Part shown: positions 51,035 to 60,354 of the stretch, piece after piece
Numbering within the stretch: position 1 is the stretch's first letter
Layout of the letters: every line of letters starts with the position of its first letter
NCBI GenBank assembly: GCA_024236015.1
Contig: JACKLK010000011.1
Span: 1 to 64,000 of the forward strand
DNA: 64,000 nt
DNA from: Rhodoferax sp.
GTDB lineage: Bacteria > Pseudomonadota > Gammaproteobacteria > Burkholderiales > Burkholderiaceae_C
Direction of reading: 5' to 3'
Program-made: the position numbers and the translations under genes
Notes under the pieces: model-generated
Databases searched by the model: none
The model's input: the letters and a program-made list of their open reading frames with translations, nothing else
What the model was told of the DNA's origin: nothing

Positions 51035-51937
51035 GTGGAACTCGAACAGCTGAAATATTTCATCCAGGTGGCCGAACACGGCAGCTTCTCGCGCGCGGCG
51101 GCGGCACTGGCCGTGACCCAGCCCTTTCTCAGTCGCCAGGTGCGCCGGCTCGAGGTGGAGCTGCATCGTCACCTGTTCTATCGCCACGGCCGCGGCATCT
51201 GGTTGACCGAGGATGGCGAACGATTCCTGCGCACGGCGCGCAGCGTGACCCACCAGCTCGAGCTGGCCACCGTGGTTTCTTCGGGTGCCGCGCACGAGCT
51301 GACCGGCCGGTTCGCGTTCGGGCTGACACCCACCTTGTCGCGCACCGTCACGGTGCCGCTGGTACGGGCGTTCACCGCCCGTTTTCCGCTGGCGCGGCTG
51401 TCGATCGTCGAAGACCTGTCGCGCAAGCTGCACGAGCGGGTGTTGTCCGGCCAGCTCGATGCGGCCCTGCTGCACGACCAGGCGGCCTCGACCCAGATCG
51501 AGGTGGAGCCGGTATGCAGGCTGGACTTGCACCTGCTGACACGCCAGGGCGGTGCGATGGCCCAGCGCGACCGTGTCGATTTCGCCGAACTGGCCGGCCT
51601 GCCGATGATTTTTCCCAGCCCGCCCAATCCGCTGCGTTCACTGGTCGAGTCGCAGGCGGTGTCCGCTGGCGTGGAACTCCATGTGGTCTACGACGTGGAC
51701 GGTGTCGAGACCATCCTGGACCTGGTGCGCGAAGGTTACGGCCATACCGTCACGTCGGCCCATGTCGTCGGCGGGGACCGGCGGGCCGATTCGCTGCTGG
51801 CCATACCGATTGCCAGCCCCGCGCTGGTCACGACCCTGTCGCTGGCCAGGGCGTCGCGGCATCGGCCCTCGACCTTGCACCGGATGGCGCTCGACGTGTT
51901 GCGCCATGTGCTGAAGCGGGTGCTCGCGCCGGCGTGA
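51035..51937 (+). CDS. LysR-family transcriptional regulator
   Basis: A 300-residue regulator: the N-terminal HTH (LKYFIQVAEHGSFSRAAAAL, then TQPFLSRQVRRLEVEL) and a C-terminal effector domain. The GTG start has GGAG 7 bases upstream and lies in the expected frame for a LysR N-terminus. It is divergent from the Bug gene, with 178 bases of shared control region, the usual LysR layout. Confidence 0.92.
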   Translation: MELEQLKYFIQVAEHGSFSRAAAALAVTQPFLSRQVRRLEVELHRHLFYRHGRGIWLTEDGERFLRTARSVTHQLELATVVSSGAAHELTGRFAFGLTPTLSRTVTVPLVRAFTARFPLARLSIVEDLSRKLHERVLSGQLDAALLHDQAASTQIEVEPVCRLDLHLLTRQGGAMAQRDRVDFAELAGLPMIFPSPPNPLRSLVESQAVSAGVELHVVYDVDGVETILDLVREGYGHTVTSAHVVGGDRRADSLLAIPIASPALVTTLSLARASRHRPSTLHRMALDVLRHVLKRVLAPA

Positions 51938-51966
51938 ATGCGCCGGGGCGCCGGGCCCGCGGCGGA

Positions 51967-52779
51967 TCAGCCCGCCAGTGGCGCCGCCGTGCCTTCGACC
52001 TGCACCCGGTATCCGGAGCGCACGTTCGGCCAGTAGTCCCAGATCGCCTTGTGTTGCGTACAGCGGTTGTCCCAGAACGCGATCGAGTGATCGCGCCAGC
52101 GAAAACGCACGGTCCATTCGGCCCGCACGCAGTGCGCATAGAGGTACTCGAGGATGGCGCGGCTCTCGGCGCGCGACACCTCGTTGATGTGCGACGTGAA
52201 GTCGGTGTTGACGAAGATCACGCGCCGGCCGGTGTCCGGGTGGCGGGTGATGACCGGGTGCACCGACACCGGCGTGCCGGGGCCGAACACGCGCGTGCCG
52301 TCGTGCGTGGCGGTCAGGCCCGACAGGTATTCCTTCATCTTCGGCGACAAGGCGTCGTAGGCGGCGTACATGCTCGCGAACATCGTGTCGCCGCCGCCCT
52401 TGGGCGGTACCGTGTGGTTGTAGAGCATGCTGCCCAGCGGCGGGATGGCCGCGCAGGACTGGTCGCTGTGGAAGTTCTCGCCGGAGATGCGGGTGGAGGT
52501 CTCGTCGTAGTGGAACTTGCGCACCAGCGGGTTGTCGGTGGTCTTGCTGATGGTGTTGACTCCGACATGCCGCCCCAGCGGTCCGAAATGGCTGGCCACG
52601 CGGATCTGGTCGTCGAAGCCGATCTTCTGCTCGCGAAAGAACACCACCTGGTATTCGAGGAAAGCGCGCCGCAGCTCGGCCTGCTGGGCATCGGACAAGG
52701 GCTGCGTGAGGTCGACCGCGCCGATCTCGGCTCCGATGTGGGGCGACAGCGGTGTCACGGTGATGTGCTGGTATTCCAT
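51967..52779 (-). CDS. TauD/TfdA-family Fe(II)/2-oxoglutarate dioxygenase
   Basis: A 270-residue non-heme iron oxygenase. The start EYQHITVTPLSPHIGAEIGA is typical of TauD. Metal ligands: HSD in NFHSDQSC, and the distal His in CTQHKAIWDYWPNVRSGYRV, which also supplies the 2-oxoglutarate Arg. Substrates of the family include taurine, alkyl sulfates and aryloxy acids; no sulfonate genes adjoin, so the substrate is unknown. Convergent with the LysR gene. Confidence 0.9.
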   Translation of the reverse strand: MEYQHITVTPLSPHIGAEIGAVDLTQPLSDAQQAELRRAFLEYQVVFFREQKIGFDDQIRVASHFGPLGRHVGVNTISKTTDNPLVRKFHYDETSTRISGENFHSDQSCAAIPPLGSMLYNHTVPPKGGGDTMFASMYAAYDALSPKMKEYLSGLTATHDGTRVFGPGTPVSVHPVITRHPDTGRRVIFVNTDFTSHINEVSRAESRAILEYLYAHCVRAEWTVRFRWRDHSIAFWDNRCTQHKAIWDYWPNVRSGYRVQVEGTAAPLAG

Positions 52780-53004
52780 GGCAATGTCTCGTTGAGGTTC
52801 GTCGAATTCTAGGATTCGCAATCCGGCGTGCCGCCGTGAACGGCCACTAGCTGCTATGCCCCGGCTGCATGGCACAAGACCATGTCCGTGACCGGCCCGA
52901 TATCGGCGCGGGGGTCGCCCACCGGCGGTCCGTGAGAAACTGCCGGCGACGAACCCGCGCCTGGCGGGTTCCGTAACCGTGCTGCGGCACTGTGGAACCA
53001 AGCC

Positions 53005-54237
53005 GTGAATGCTTCATCCGATCCCATCGGCAAGACCGACGCTTCCCCCGGACTGCGGGTGCGTGCGTTCAACTGCCAGTGCGGCAGTCCGATCTTCTTT
53101 CGCAACAGCGAGTGCCTGGCCTGCGGCACGGCGCTGGGTTATGCGCCGGAACTGGCGCAGGTGGTGCCGCTGGCAGAGACCGACGAGCCCGATGTCTGGG
53201 TGCGGTGGGAGACCGAAGGTCCGCGTTACCAGCGCTGTGCCAACCTGGGTACACCTTCAGCCTGCAACTGGCTGGTGCCGGTCGACGAGGTCGGTCCGCA
53301 GGCCGGACTGTGCCGCGCCTGTCGGCTCAATCGCACGATCCCGGACCTGAACGATCCGCAGCATCCGGACAACGGGGTGTTGTGGGCGCGCATCGAGATG
53401 GCCAAGCGACGCCTGGTGTCGGCGTTGCTGGTGCTGGGCCTGCCGGTGGCTTCGCGCGAATCGGAGGACACCGAACACGGCCTGATGTTCGACTTCCTGC
53501 GCGCACCCGACGGCGGCCCGCCGGTGATGACCGGCCACGACGACGGCCTGATCACGCTCAACATCATCGAGGCCGACGATGTGCATCGCGAACGCGCGCG
53601 CACCAACATGAACGAGCCGTACCGCACCCTGGTCGGCCATCTGCGGCACGAGGTCGGACATTACTACTGGAACCGCCTGATTGCCGACAGCCACTGGCTC
53701 GAACCCTGTCGCGCGCTGTTCGGCGACGAGACGCTCGACTACGGCGACAGCCTGAAGCGGTACTACGAAAACGGGCCGCCGCCGGACTGGCAACTCGGCT
53801 ACGTCAGTGCCTATGCCACGGCCCATCCCTGGGAAGACTGGGCGGAGTGCTGGGCCCATTACATGCACATGAGCGACATGGTGGACACGGCCACGAGTTA
53901 CGGCCTGGTGCTCGACCAGACGCGGCTGGAACTCAAGCCGTTCGGACACGACGTGTTGTACCAGCCCGATCACCCGGGTGCGGACAAGTACCTGGCCTTC
54001 ATCAACCACTGGGCCGAACTGACGATGCTGATGAACGGCATGGCGCGGGCCATGGGCCAGCCCGACATCTACCCGTTCGTGCTGGCGCACCAGGTCGTGG
54101 CCAAGCTGCATTTCATCCACCTGGTGGTCAGCGAGGAGCGGCACCGCGGCGACGATGCCGGCGCGTCGCCGTCGCCGTCGCAGTCGCAGTCGCAGTCGCA
54201 GTCGCAGTCGCAGTCGCAGTCGCAGTCTGGCGCATAG
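53005..54237 (+). CDS. Zinc-ribbon putative metallopeptidase with (SQ)n tail
   Basis: A 410-residue protein. An N-terminal zinc ribbon (FNCQCGSPIFF, ECLACGTALGY, then LCRACRLNRTIPDL) is followed by a metallopeptidase-like domain with HEVGHYYW, His at residues 215 and 219, and a later EDWAECWAHYMHM helix. This matches the putative zinc-binding peptidase family PF10005/PF15887; the substrate is unknown and no signal peptide is present, so it is cytoplasmic. The last ~20 residues are Ser-Gln repeats encoded by a hexamer repeat. The start is GTG. Confidence 0.87.
   Translation: MNASSDPIGKTDASPGLRVRAFNCQCGSPIFFRNSECLACGTALGYAPELAQVVPLAETDEPDVWVRWETEGPRYQRCANLGTPSACNWLVPVDEVGPQAGLCRACRLNRTIPDLNDPQHPDNGVLWARIEMAKRRLVSALLVLGLPVASRESEDTEHGLMFDFLRAPDGGPPVMTGHDDGLITLNIIEADDVHRERARTNMNEPYRTLVGHLRHEVGHYYWNRLIADSHWLEPCRALFGDETLDYGDSLKRYYENGPPPDWQLGYVSAYATAHPWEDWAECWAHYMHMSDMVDTATSYGLVLDQTRLELKPFGHDVLYQPDHPGADKYLAFINHWAELTMLMNGMARAMGQPDIYPFVLAHQVVAKLHFIHLVVSEERHRGDDAGASPSPSQSQSQSQSQSQSQSQSGA
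54181..54228 (+). repeat. CAGTCG hexanucleotide tandem repeat
   Basis: Seven CAGTCG units and one CAGTCT, coding for Gln-Ser repeats at the end of the zinc peptidase. Six-base units keep the frame, so slippage would change tail length only. Related GTCGCC units precede it. Confidence 0.93.
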
Positions 54238-54299
54238 CCGGGACCTGCGGGCGGCCATGGGCCGCCGCCGGTGGAGTGCGCCGTGGGCAAGCCCGCGGC

Positions 54300-54842
54300 T
54301 CAGCGGCCGTGCCGGTCCCAGAAACCCTGGTGGGTCCGCAGCATCGCCGCTTCGCTGCCCGGCACCGGGCCGGTGACCAGCACCGGGCGCTGGCCGCTGC
54401 CGAACACGCTGCGGCAGGGCAGGTCCAGTGTCGGATTCTGCGGGTGGTCGCCGGTGAGTTGCAGCAGCGCCGATTCGCTGGCGCCGTACAACACGCGGCC
54501 GATGCCGGACCAGTAGATGGTGCCCGCGCACATGGCGCAGGGCTCGAACGTGCTCACCAGCGTGCAGTGCGCCAGGTAGGCGCCCGGATAGTTGGCGGCC
54601 GCCGTGCGCGCCAGCGTCGACTCGGCATGGTTGACGGTGTCGATGTTGCCCTGTTCGGCCAGCACCGTCTCGCCGTCGGGCGCCACCAGCACGGCGCCGA
54701 ACGGGTGCCGCCCCATGGCCATGGCGCGGCGCGCGACTTGGTCGGCGCGCAGCAGCAACTGCTGCTGCACGTCGGCCGGCAGCGGCCATGGAGCCGTTGC
54801 CGCTGGATCGGCCTCTGGCTGCCCGGACGCGCCCACCGGCAT
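54300..54842 (-). CDS. Nucleoside/nucleobase deaminase (CDA fold)
   Basis: A 180-residue zinc deaminase of the guanine deaminase/tRNA adenosine deaminase superfamily. HAE in TVNHAESTLAR and PCAMC in FEPCAMCAGTIYWSG supply the zinc ligands and proton shuttle; HPFGAVLVAPDG is the substrate strand. The ATG with GGAG 7 bases upstream was chosen. It follows the ABC transporter genes on the same strand after 83 bases, so it may act on an imported pyrimidine or purine (inference). Confidence 0.88.
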   Translation of the reverse strand: MPVGASGQPEADPAATAPWPLPADVQQQLLLRADQVARRAMAMGRHPFGAVLVAPDGETVLAEQGNIDTVNHAESTLARTAAANYPGAYLAHCTLVSTFEPCAMCAGTIYWSGIGRVLYGASESALLQLTGDHPQNPTLDLPCRSVFGSGQRPVLVTGPVPGSEAAMLRTHQGFWDRHGR

Positions 54843-54925
54843 GTCAGTGCTCCATGTCACTTGGCCCCACCAACGTGGCATGAAAGGTCAAGCTGCCGTG
54901 GAGCAGGCCGGGGGCGTCTTTCACC

Positions 54926-55693
54926 TCAGACATTCTGCGAGCCGCGGTGCGCCCAGCCGGTCGTGTGTTTCTCGATGTAGCTGAACAACTCGTACATCGC
55001 CATCGCCATGGCGCCGATCACGACCAGGCCGGCAAACGCCAGCGCCATGCGCTGCTGCGATCCGGCGGTCTGCATCAGGTAGCCGATGCCGGAGTCGCCC
55101 GCCGTCATCTCGGCCAGCACGGTGCCGACGAAGGCCAGCGTGATCGCCACCTTGAGCGAGGCGAAGAAATACGGCAGCGAGCGTGGCAGGCCGACCTTGA
55201 GCAACACGTCGCGCCGCTTGGCACCGAGCACCCGCAACACGTCTTCCAGTTCGGGCTCGAGCGTGGCCAGGCCGGTGGCCATGTTGACCATGATCGGGAA
55301 GAACGAGATCAGGAAGGCGGTCAGGATGCCCGGGCCCAGGCCGATGCCGAACCACACCACCAGGATGGGCACGACCGCCGCCTTGGGCACGGCATTGAAG
55401 GCCACCAGCAGCGGGAACAGCGCCGCGTAGGCGAGCCGGGTCGAGCCGACCAGGAATCCGAGCAACACGCCGACCACGATGGACAACGCGAAACCGACCA
55501 TCGTGACCCAGAAGGTCTGCCAGGCCGCCAGCGCGATCGGCGATGTGAATTCGCCCAGCGCGCGGCCGATCTCCAGCGGGCTGGGAAAGATGAACTCGGG
55601 AATCGCGAACACGGTGCACACGAGTTGCCACAGGGCGATGATCAGCACCAGCATCACCAGCGGTGCCCAGCGTTCGAGTTTGTCGCCGCTCAT
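54926..55693 (-). CDS. ABC transporter permease (SsuC/ThiX-like)
   Basis: A 255-residue inner-membrane permease with about six spans and the BPD_transp_1 signature region (LGAKRRDVLLKVGLPRSLPY, the EAA loop). It overlaps the ATPase gene by ATGA. The family moves sulfonates, nitrate, or thiamine-precursor pyrimidines; the deaminase neighbour favours a nucleobase-like solute. Confidence 0.92.
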   Translation of the reverse strand: MSGDKLERWAPLVMLVLIIALWQLVCTVFAIPEFIFPSPLEIGRALGEFTSPIALAAWQTFWVTMVGFALSIVVGVLLGFLVGSTRLAYAALFPLLVAFNAVPKAAVVPILVVWFGIGLGPGILTAFLISFFPIMVNMATGLATLEPELEDVLRVLGAKRRDVLLKVGLPRSLPYFFASLKVAITLAFVGTVLAEMTAGDSGIGYLMQTAGSQQRMALAFAGLVVIGAMAMAMYELFSYIEKHTTGWAHRGSQNV

Positions 55694-56544
55694 GGTGTGG
55701 CCCCCGTGGTCGCGGCCGCCCCCGGCTTGCGGATCGCCCCGATGTGGCTGCGCAGTTCATGCACGATGTCGCTGAAGGCGCTGGTATAGGTGATCTCCAG
55801 GTCGCGGTCCTGCGGCAGGTCGATCTCCTTGCGCACGACGAAACGCCCCGGGCTCTTGCTCATCACGTAGACCGTGTCGGCCAGGAACACCGATTCGCGC
55901 AGGTCGTGCGTGACCAGCACCACGTTGAAACGCTGCTCCAGCCACAACTCGCGCAGGATGCTCCACAACTCCTCGCGCGTGAACGCGTCGAGCGCGCCGA
56001 ACGGCTCGTCGAGCAGCAGCATGCGCGGCTCGTGGATCAGCGCGCGGCAGATGCTCACGCGTTGCTGCATGCCGCCCGAGAGCTGCCACGGAAACTGGTC
56101 GGCATAACCGTCCAGGCCCACACGCGCCAGCAGCCTGCGCGCGCGCTCAGCGTATTGGGCGCGGTCGCGCTTGAAGTTGCTGCGGTACGGCTCGACGATC
56201 TCCAGCGGCAGCAGCACGTTGTCCAGCGTCGTGCGCCAGGGCAGCAACGAGGGTGCCTGGAAAGCCATGCCGGAGATCTTCAGCGGGCCGGTGACCGGCT
56301 GGCCGTCGATCAGGATCCGGCCGCGCGAGGGCATGCGCAGACCGGTCGTGAGCTTCATGAAGGTCGACTTGCCGCAACCCGAGGGCCCGACGATGGCGAT
56401 GAACTCGCCCTCGCGCACCCGCAGGTTGATGGCCTCGACCGCGAACTGCTGCTTGGCCAGCAGTTCCTGGTTGTAGGCGAGCCAGACGTCCTCGAAATCG
56501 ACGAACGCCGGCTGCGGCGCCGCCGCCGTGGCCTGCGCCTGCAT
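55690..56544 (-). CDS. ABC transporter ATPase (SsuB/TauB-like)
   Basis: A 284-residue ATPase: Walker A GPSGCGKST, signature LSGGMQQRVSICRAL, Walker B MLLLDEPFGALD, switch His in VLVTHDLRESVFL. The ATG is 2 bases from the stop of the binding-protein gene. The N-terminal ~20 residues are a Gln/Ala/Pro-rich extension. Confidence 0.94.
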   Translation of the reverse strand: MQAQATAAAPQPAFVDFEDVWLAYNQELLAKQQFAVEAINLRVREGEFIAIVGPSGCGKSTFMKLTTGLRMPSRGRILIDGQPVTGPLKISGMAFQAPSLLPWRTTLDNVLLPLEIVEPYRSNFKRDRAQYAERARRLLARVGLDGYADQFPWQLSGGMQQRVSICRALIHEPRMLLLDEPFGALDAFTREELWSILRELWLEQRFNVVLVTHDLRESVFLADTVYVMSKSPGRFVVRKEIDLPQDRDLEITYTSAFSDIVHELRSHIGAIRKPGAAATTGATP

Positions 56545-56546
56545 GC

Positions 56547-57575
56547 TTATTTCTTGGCCGGCAGGATGTTCAGCTCGGCCGTGCTCGGCAGGAAGGAGCC
56601 GTCCCAGACGGCGTCGGGGTTGACCCGGGTCTTGGTGCCGAAGGCATCCGACACCTGGCTGGCCATCAGCGACAGGCGCGGGCCGACGATGCGTCCGAAA
56701 CCTTCGCTGCGCGCGTCCGGGCTGTTCACGACCGTGTCGATGGCCAGGCGCAGCCGGCGCTGCTCCAGCGCCACATTGATGATGCCATCGCGCTCCTTGA
56801 CGTAGTCGATGGCGGCATCGGGCTTGACGATGACGTCACGCGCACCTTTGGTGAAGGCCTGCAGGAAGGCCTTCACTGCCGCGGGGTTCTCCTTGATCAG
56901 CTTGGGCGAGGCGATGATGGCGTTGCCGTACAGCTTGACGCCGTGCTCGGGGTAGGGCAACACGACCACGTCCTCGGCCTTGACGCCGCGCGCCTCGAGG
57001 TTCAGCAGCGAGGTGAAGGTGAAGCCGGTGATCGCATCGACGTCGCCGCGGGCCAGCATGGTCTCGCGCAGCGGCGGGTCCATGGCAGTCCATTGCACCG
57101 TGCCGATGCCGTTGGCCTTCTGGAAGATCGGGAAGGCGCGGCGGCCGGCGTCGAAAACCGGGGCACCGAGCTTCTTGCCGTTGAGGTCGGCCGGCGTCTT
57201 GATGCCGGACTTCTTGAGCGCCATCACCGAGGCCGGCGTGTTGTTGTAGACCATCATGACCGCGACCGGCTTGTTCGGCGCATCGGGGTTGTTGGCGTGG
57301 AATTCCATCAGCGCGGCCAGGTCGGCGAAACCCATGTCGTAGGTGCCGGCGGCCACACGGGTCACCGCGCCGCCCGAGCCGTTGCCGGCGTCGATCGAGA
57401 CATCGAGCTTGGCGTCCTTGAAATACCCCTTGGCCACCGGGGCCAGGAACAGCGCGGACGGGCCTTCGAAACGCCAGTCGAGGATGAATTTGATCGGCGT
57501 CTGCGCATGGGCCAGGCTGCTGGCGGCCGCCAGCACCAGCGCGGGCGCGAGGCGGGAGAAGATGTTTTTGATCAT
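56547..57575 (-). CDS. NMT1/THI5-type ABC substrate-binding protein
   Basis: A 342-residue periplasmic binding protein with a signal peptide (LAPALVLAAASSLAHAQT). The start of the mature domain, IKFILDWRFEGPSALFLAP, and GTYDMGFADLAALMEF match the NMT1/THI5-like family that binds thiamine precursors, riboflavin or other aromatic nitrogen rings. It is the first gene of the ABC operon. The ligand cannot be read from sequence. Confidence 0.92.
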   Translation of the reverse strand: MIKNIFSRLAPALVLAAASSLAHAQTPIKFILDWRFEGPSALFLAPVAKGYFKDAKLDVSIDAGNGSGGAVTRVAAGTYDMGFADLAALMEFHANNPDAPNKPVAVMMVYNNTPASVMALKKSGIKTPADLNGKKLGAPVFDAGRRAFPIFQKANGIGTVQWTAMDPPLRETMLARGDVDAITGFTFTSLLNLEARGVKAEDVVVLPYPEHGVKLYGNAIIASPKLIKENPAAVKAFLQAFTKGARDVIVKPDAAIDYVKERDGIINVALEQRRLRLAIDTVVNSPDARSEGFGRIVGPRLSLMASQVSDAFGTKTRVNPDAVWDGSFLPSTAELNILPAKK

Positions 57576-57771
57576 GGTATTGCTCGGTTGGTGGACTGAA
57601 AAAGCCATCAGGCAGGTGCCCGTCGGCTAGCAAGAACAGTGCCATAGCGAGCGTGCACGCCCGCCGGAACGACCCATTATCGCGGTGTCGCGGCCGACGG
57701 CAGACAGGGATTGCCCTGCCTTGGTGCATGGGCGCAGGCGGCGGATGCCGCCGAGGTCGCCGGAGCGGCGG

Positions 57772-58233
57772 CTACAGGGTTTCGGGCGACTGCACCGCGG
57801 TGACGATGGTCTGCTGCTGTCCGTCGCGTTCGCGGGTGCGCAGCCACCAGACCATGCCCTTGCGCACCGGGCACGAGGGATGGTGCAGCGGCAGCAGGTG
57901 GGCGATGGTCTCGCCCAGCGTCGGCTGGTGGCCGACGATCAGCACCGCGTTCTTGGCGTGCGGCCACTGGGCCACTTCGAGCAGCTGCTCGACGGTGGTG
58001 TCGGTGGTCAGTTCCGGCCGCACCTTGTATTTGCGGCCCAGCGCCAGCGCCGTCTGCTCGCAGCGCCGCGCCGGACTGGTCAGCACACGGGTGCCCTCGG
58101 GCAGTTGCCGGTCCAGCCAGCTGGCGACCCGGGCCGCCTGCTTGACCCCGCGCGGCGTGAGCACGCGGTCCAGGTCGTCGATGTTCTCGTTGCCGTCTTC
58201 CGCGTCGGCATGGCGCCACAGGATCAGGTCCAT
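57772..58233 (-). CDS. sixA: Phosphohistidine phosphatase SixA
   Basis: A 153-residue histidine-phosphatase-fold enzyme that removes phosphate from phosphohistidine proteins. It has the family core LILWRHADAED (catalytic His in RHA), then TSPARRCEQTALALG and the second His in VLIVGHQPTLGET. AAGGAG precedes the ATG. The gene overlaps the 3' end of ppk by 10 bases, so the two are cotranscribed. Confidence 0.92.
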   Translation of the reverse strand: MDLILWRHADAEDGNENIDDLDRVLTPRGVKQAARVASWLDRQLPEGTRVLTSPARRCEQTALALGRKYKVRPELTTDTTVEQLLEVAQWPHAKNAVLIVGHQPTLGETIAHLLPLHHPSCPVRKGMVWWLRTRERDGQQQTIVTAVQSPETL

Positions 58234-60326
58234 TCGATCTCCTTGTGTGTAGGGGCTCCGTAGCGGGTCATCAGGGCATCCTGCATGCCCGGTGTCCGGC
58301 CCTGTGCATCGGGTTGGGCGCGCCGGTAGCTGCCGTCGGCCGACAGCAGCCAGGCGTCGCGGTGGTCGTACAGGCTGGCCACCAGGCATTCGTCGATGAT
58401 GCGCTGGCGCAGCGCCGGGTCCTCGACGGGCCAGGCCAGTTCGATGCGGCGCAGCATGTTGCGGTTCATCCAGTCGGCACTCGACAGGTACAGCTGCTCC
58501 TGTCCGTTGGCGCGGAAATAGAACACCCGCGAGTGTTCCAGGAAACGGCCGATGATGGAGCGCACGTGGATGTTCTCGGTCAGGCCCGGCAGGTCCGGCG
58601 GCAGCATGCAGGCGCCGCGCACGATCAGGTCGATGCGCGCGCCCCGCTGGCCGGCCCGCGCCAGCGCCATGGTCAGCGCCTCGTCGGTCAGCGCATTCAT
58701 CTTGAGCACGATACGCGCGTCCTCGCCCCGTTCGGCCGCCGCGGCGACCGCGTCGATGCAGGCGATGAAGCGCCGCTGCAGATGGAACGGCGCCATCCAG
58801 ACCTTGTTGAGCCTGGGCAGCCGGCTCTGGCTGGCCAGGTGCAGGAACACGTTCTCGATGTCGGCCGTCAGCGCCGGGTCGGCGCTCAGGTGGCCGATGT
58901 CGGTGTACAGCCGCGCCGTGCGCACGTTGTAGTTGCCGGTGGACAGGTGCACGTAACGCGCCAGCCGGCCGTTTTCGCGTCGGGTCACGAGCAGCATCTT
59001 GGCGTGGGTCTTGAGTCCCACCACGCCGTAGACCACCTGGGCGCCGATGGCCTCCAGGCGTTCGGCCCAGTTGATGTTGTTCTCCTCGTCGAACCGGGCC
59101 TTGAGCTCGACCACGGCCGTGACCTCCTTGCCGCGGCGCACGGCCTCGCACAACAGGTCCATCAGCTGCGGGTCCGGGCCGGTGCGGTAGATGGTCTGCT
59201 TGATCGCCAGCACGTCCGGGTCGTGCACGGCCTCGCGCAGGAAATCGATGACCAGCGCGAAACTCTCGTAAGGGTGGTGCAGCAGGATGTCGCCGCCGCG
59301 CAGCCGCTCGAACAGCGACTCGTTGCGCTGCAGTTGTTGCGGATTGGCCGGGTTGTACGGGGCAAACAGCAGCTGCGGCGCATCGACCAGATCGATCAGT
59401 TGCTGCAGCCGCACCAGGTTGACCGGGCCGTGCACCCGGTACAGCGACAGCGCGGTCAGGTTGAACTGGCGCAGCAGGAAGTCGGCCAGGTAGTCGGAAC
59501 AGCCGGCGGCCACTTCCAGCCGCACCGCCTGGCCGTAGTGGCGCTGCTGCAGGCCCAGCCGCATGGCCATGCGCAGATTGCGCACGTCGTCCTCGTCCAC
59601 CGCCAGGTCGGAGTGCCGGGTCACCCGGAACTGCGAGAACTGGCCGACCTGGCGGCCGGGGAACAGGCTCGACAGATGGGCCCGGATCACGCTGGACAGG
59701 GACACCAGCGCCGCCTTGCCGCCCGACACCTTGGCAGGCATGCGGATCAGCCGCGGCAGCACCCGCGGCACCTTGACGATGGCGATCTCGTTCTCGCGGC
59801 CGAACGCATCCTTGCCGCCGAGGCGCACGATGAAGTTCAGCGTCTTGTTGGCCACCTGGGGAAAGGGGTGGGAGGGATCGAGCCCCACCGGTATCAGCAG
59901 CGGGCGCACCTCGCGCTCGAAATAGGCGTGCACCCACTTGGTCTGGGCCGGGGTGCGGTCGCTGTAGCCGATGATCTCGATGCCCTCGCGGGCGAAGGCC
60001 GGCATGAAGGCGTCGTTGTACAGGCTGTACTGGCGGTCGACCAGCGTGTGCGCGGCCTGGGCCAGCGCCTCGAACGACTGCACGCTGGACAGACCCTTGC
60101 GGACGCCGTTCTGGAACGCCTGCAGATGGGCGGCCATGCGCACTTCGAAGAATTCGTCGAGATTGGACGAGACGATGCACAGGTAGCGCAGCCGCTCGAG
60201 CAGCGGCACGTCGGGTCGATGCGCCCAGTCCAGCACCCGTTCGTTGAATGCCAGGATGCTGTGGTCGCGATCGAGGAACGGAATGCGGTGCGCGCGCTCC
60301 TGGGATGTTTTTTTCTGGGCAGTCAT
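58224..60326 (-). CDS. ppk: Polyphosphate kinase 1
   Basis: A 700-residue enzyme that polymerises ATP gamma-phosphate into polyphosphate. N-terminal domain FLDRDHSILAFNERVLDWAH; head domain with CIVSSNLDEFFEVRMA; catalytic His regions VVGLKTHAKMLLVTRREN and HLSTGNYNVRTARLYTD. Length is normal for PPK1. The ribosome site is weak. A Pho-box-like repeat lies 40 bases upstream, overlapping the end of the glycosyltransferase gene. Confidence 0.96.
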   Translation of the reverse strand: MTAQKKTSQERAHRIPFLDRDHSILAFNERVLDWAHRPDVPLLERLRYLCIVSSNLDEFFEVRMAAHLQAFQNGVRKGLSSVQSFEALAQAAHTLVDRQYSLYNDAFMPAFAREGIEIIGYSDRTPAQTKWVHAYFEREVRPLLIPVGLDPSHPFPQVANKTLNFIVRLGGKDAFGRENEIAIVKVPRVLPRLIRMPAKVSGGKAALVSLSSVIRAHLSSLFPGRQVGQFSQFRVTRHSDLAVDEDDVRNLRMAMRLGLQQRHYGQAVRLEVAAGCSDYLADFLLRQFNLTALSLYRVHGPVNLVRLQQLIDLVDAPQLLFAPYNPANPQQLQRNESLFERLRGGDILLHHPYESFALVIDFLREAVHDPDVLAIKQTIYRTGPDPQLMDLLCEAVRRGKEVTAVVELKARFDEENNINWAERLEAIGAQVVYGVVGLKTHAKMLLVTRRENGRLARYVHLSTGNYNVRTARLYTDIGHLSADPALTADIENVFLHLASQSRLPRLNKVWMAPFHLQRRFIACIDAVAAAAERGEDARIVLKMNALTDEALTMALARAGQRGARIDLIVRGACMLPPDLPGLTENIHVRSIIGRFLEHSRVFYFRANGQEQLYLSSADWMNRNMLRRIELAWPVEDPALRQRIIDECLVASLYDHRDAWLLSADGSYRRAQPDAQGRTPGMQDALMTRYGAPTHKEIEWT

Positions 60327-60354
60327 GGCTGGCACGAAGGAATCTGACGATTGT

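Noticed and set aside
54181..54228. Hexamer repeat considered as a phase-variation on/off switch
   Set aside because: Gain or loss of six-base units does not shift the frame, so it cannot switch the gene off.
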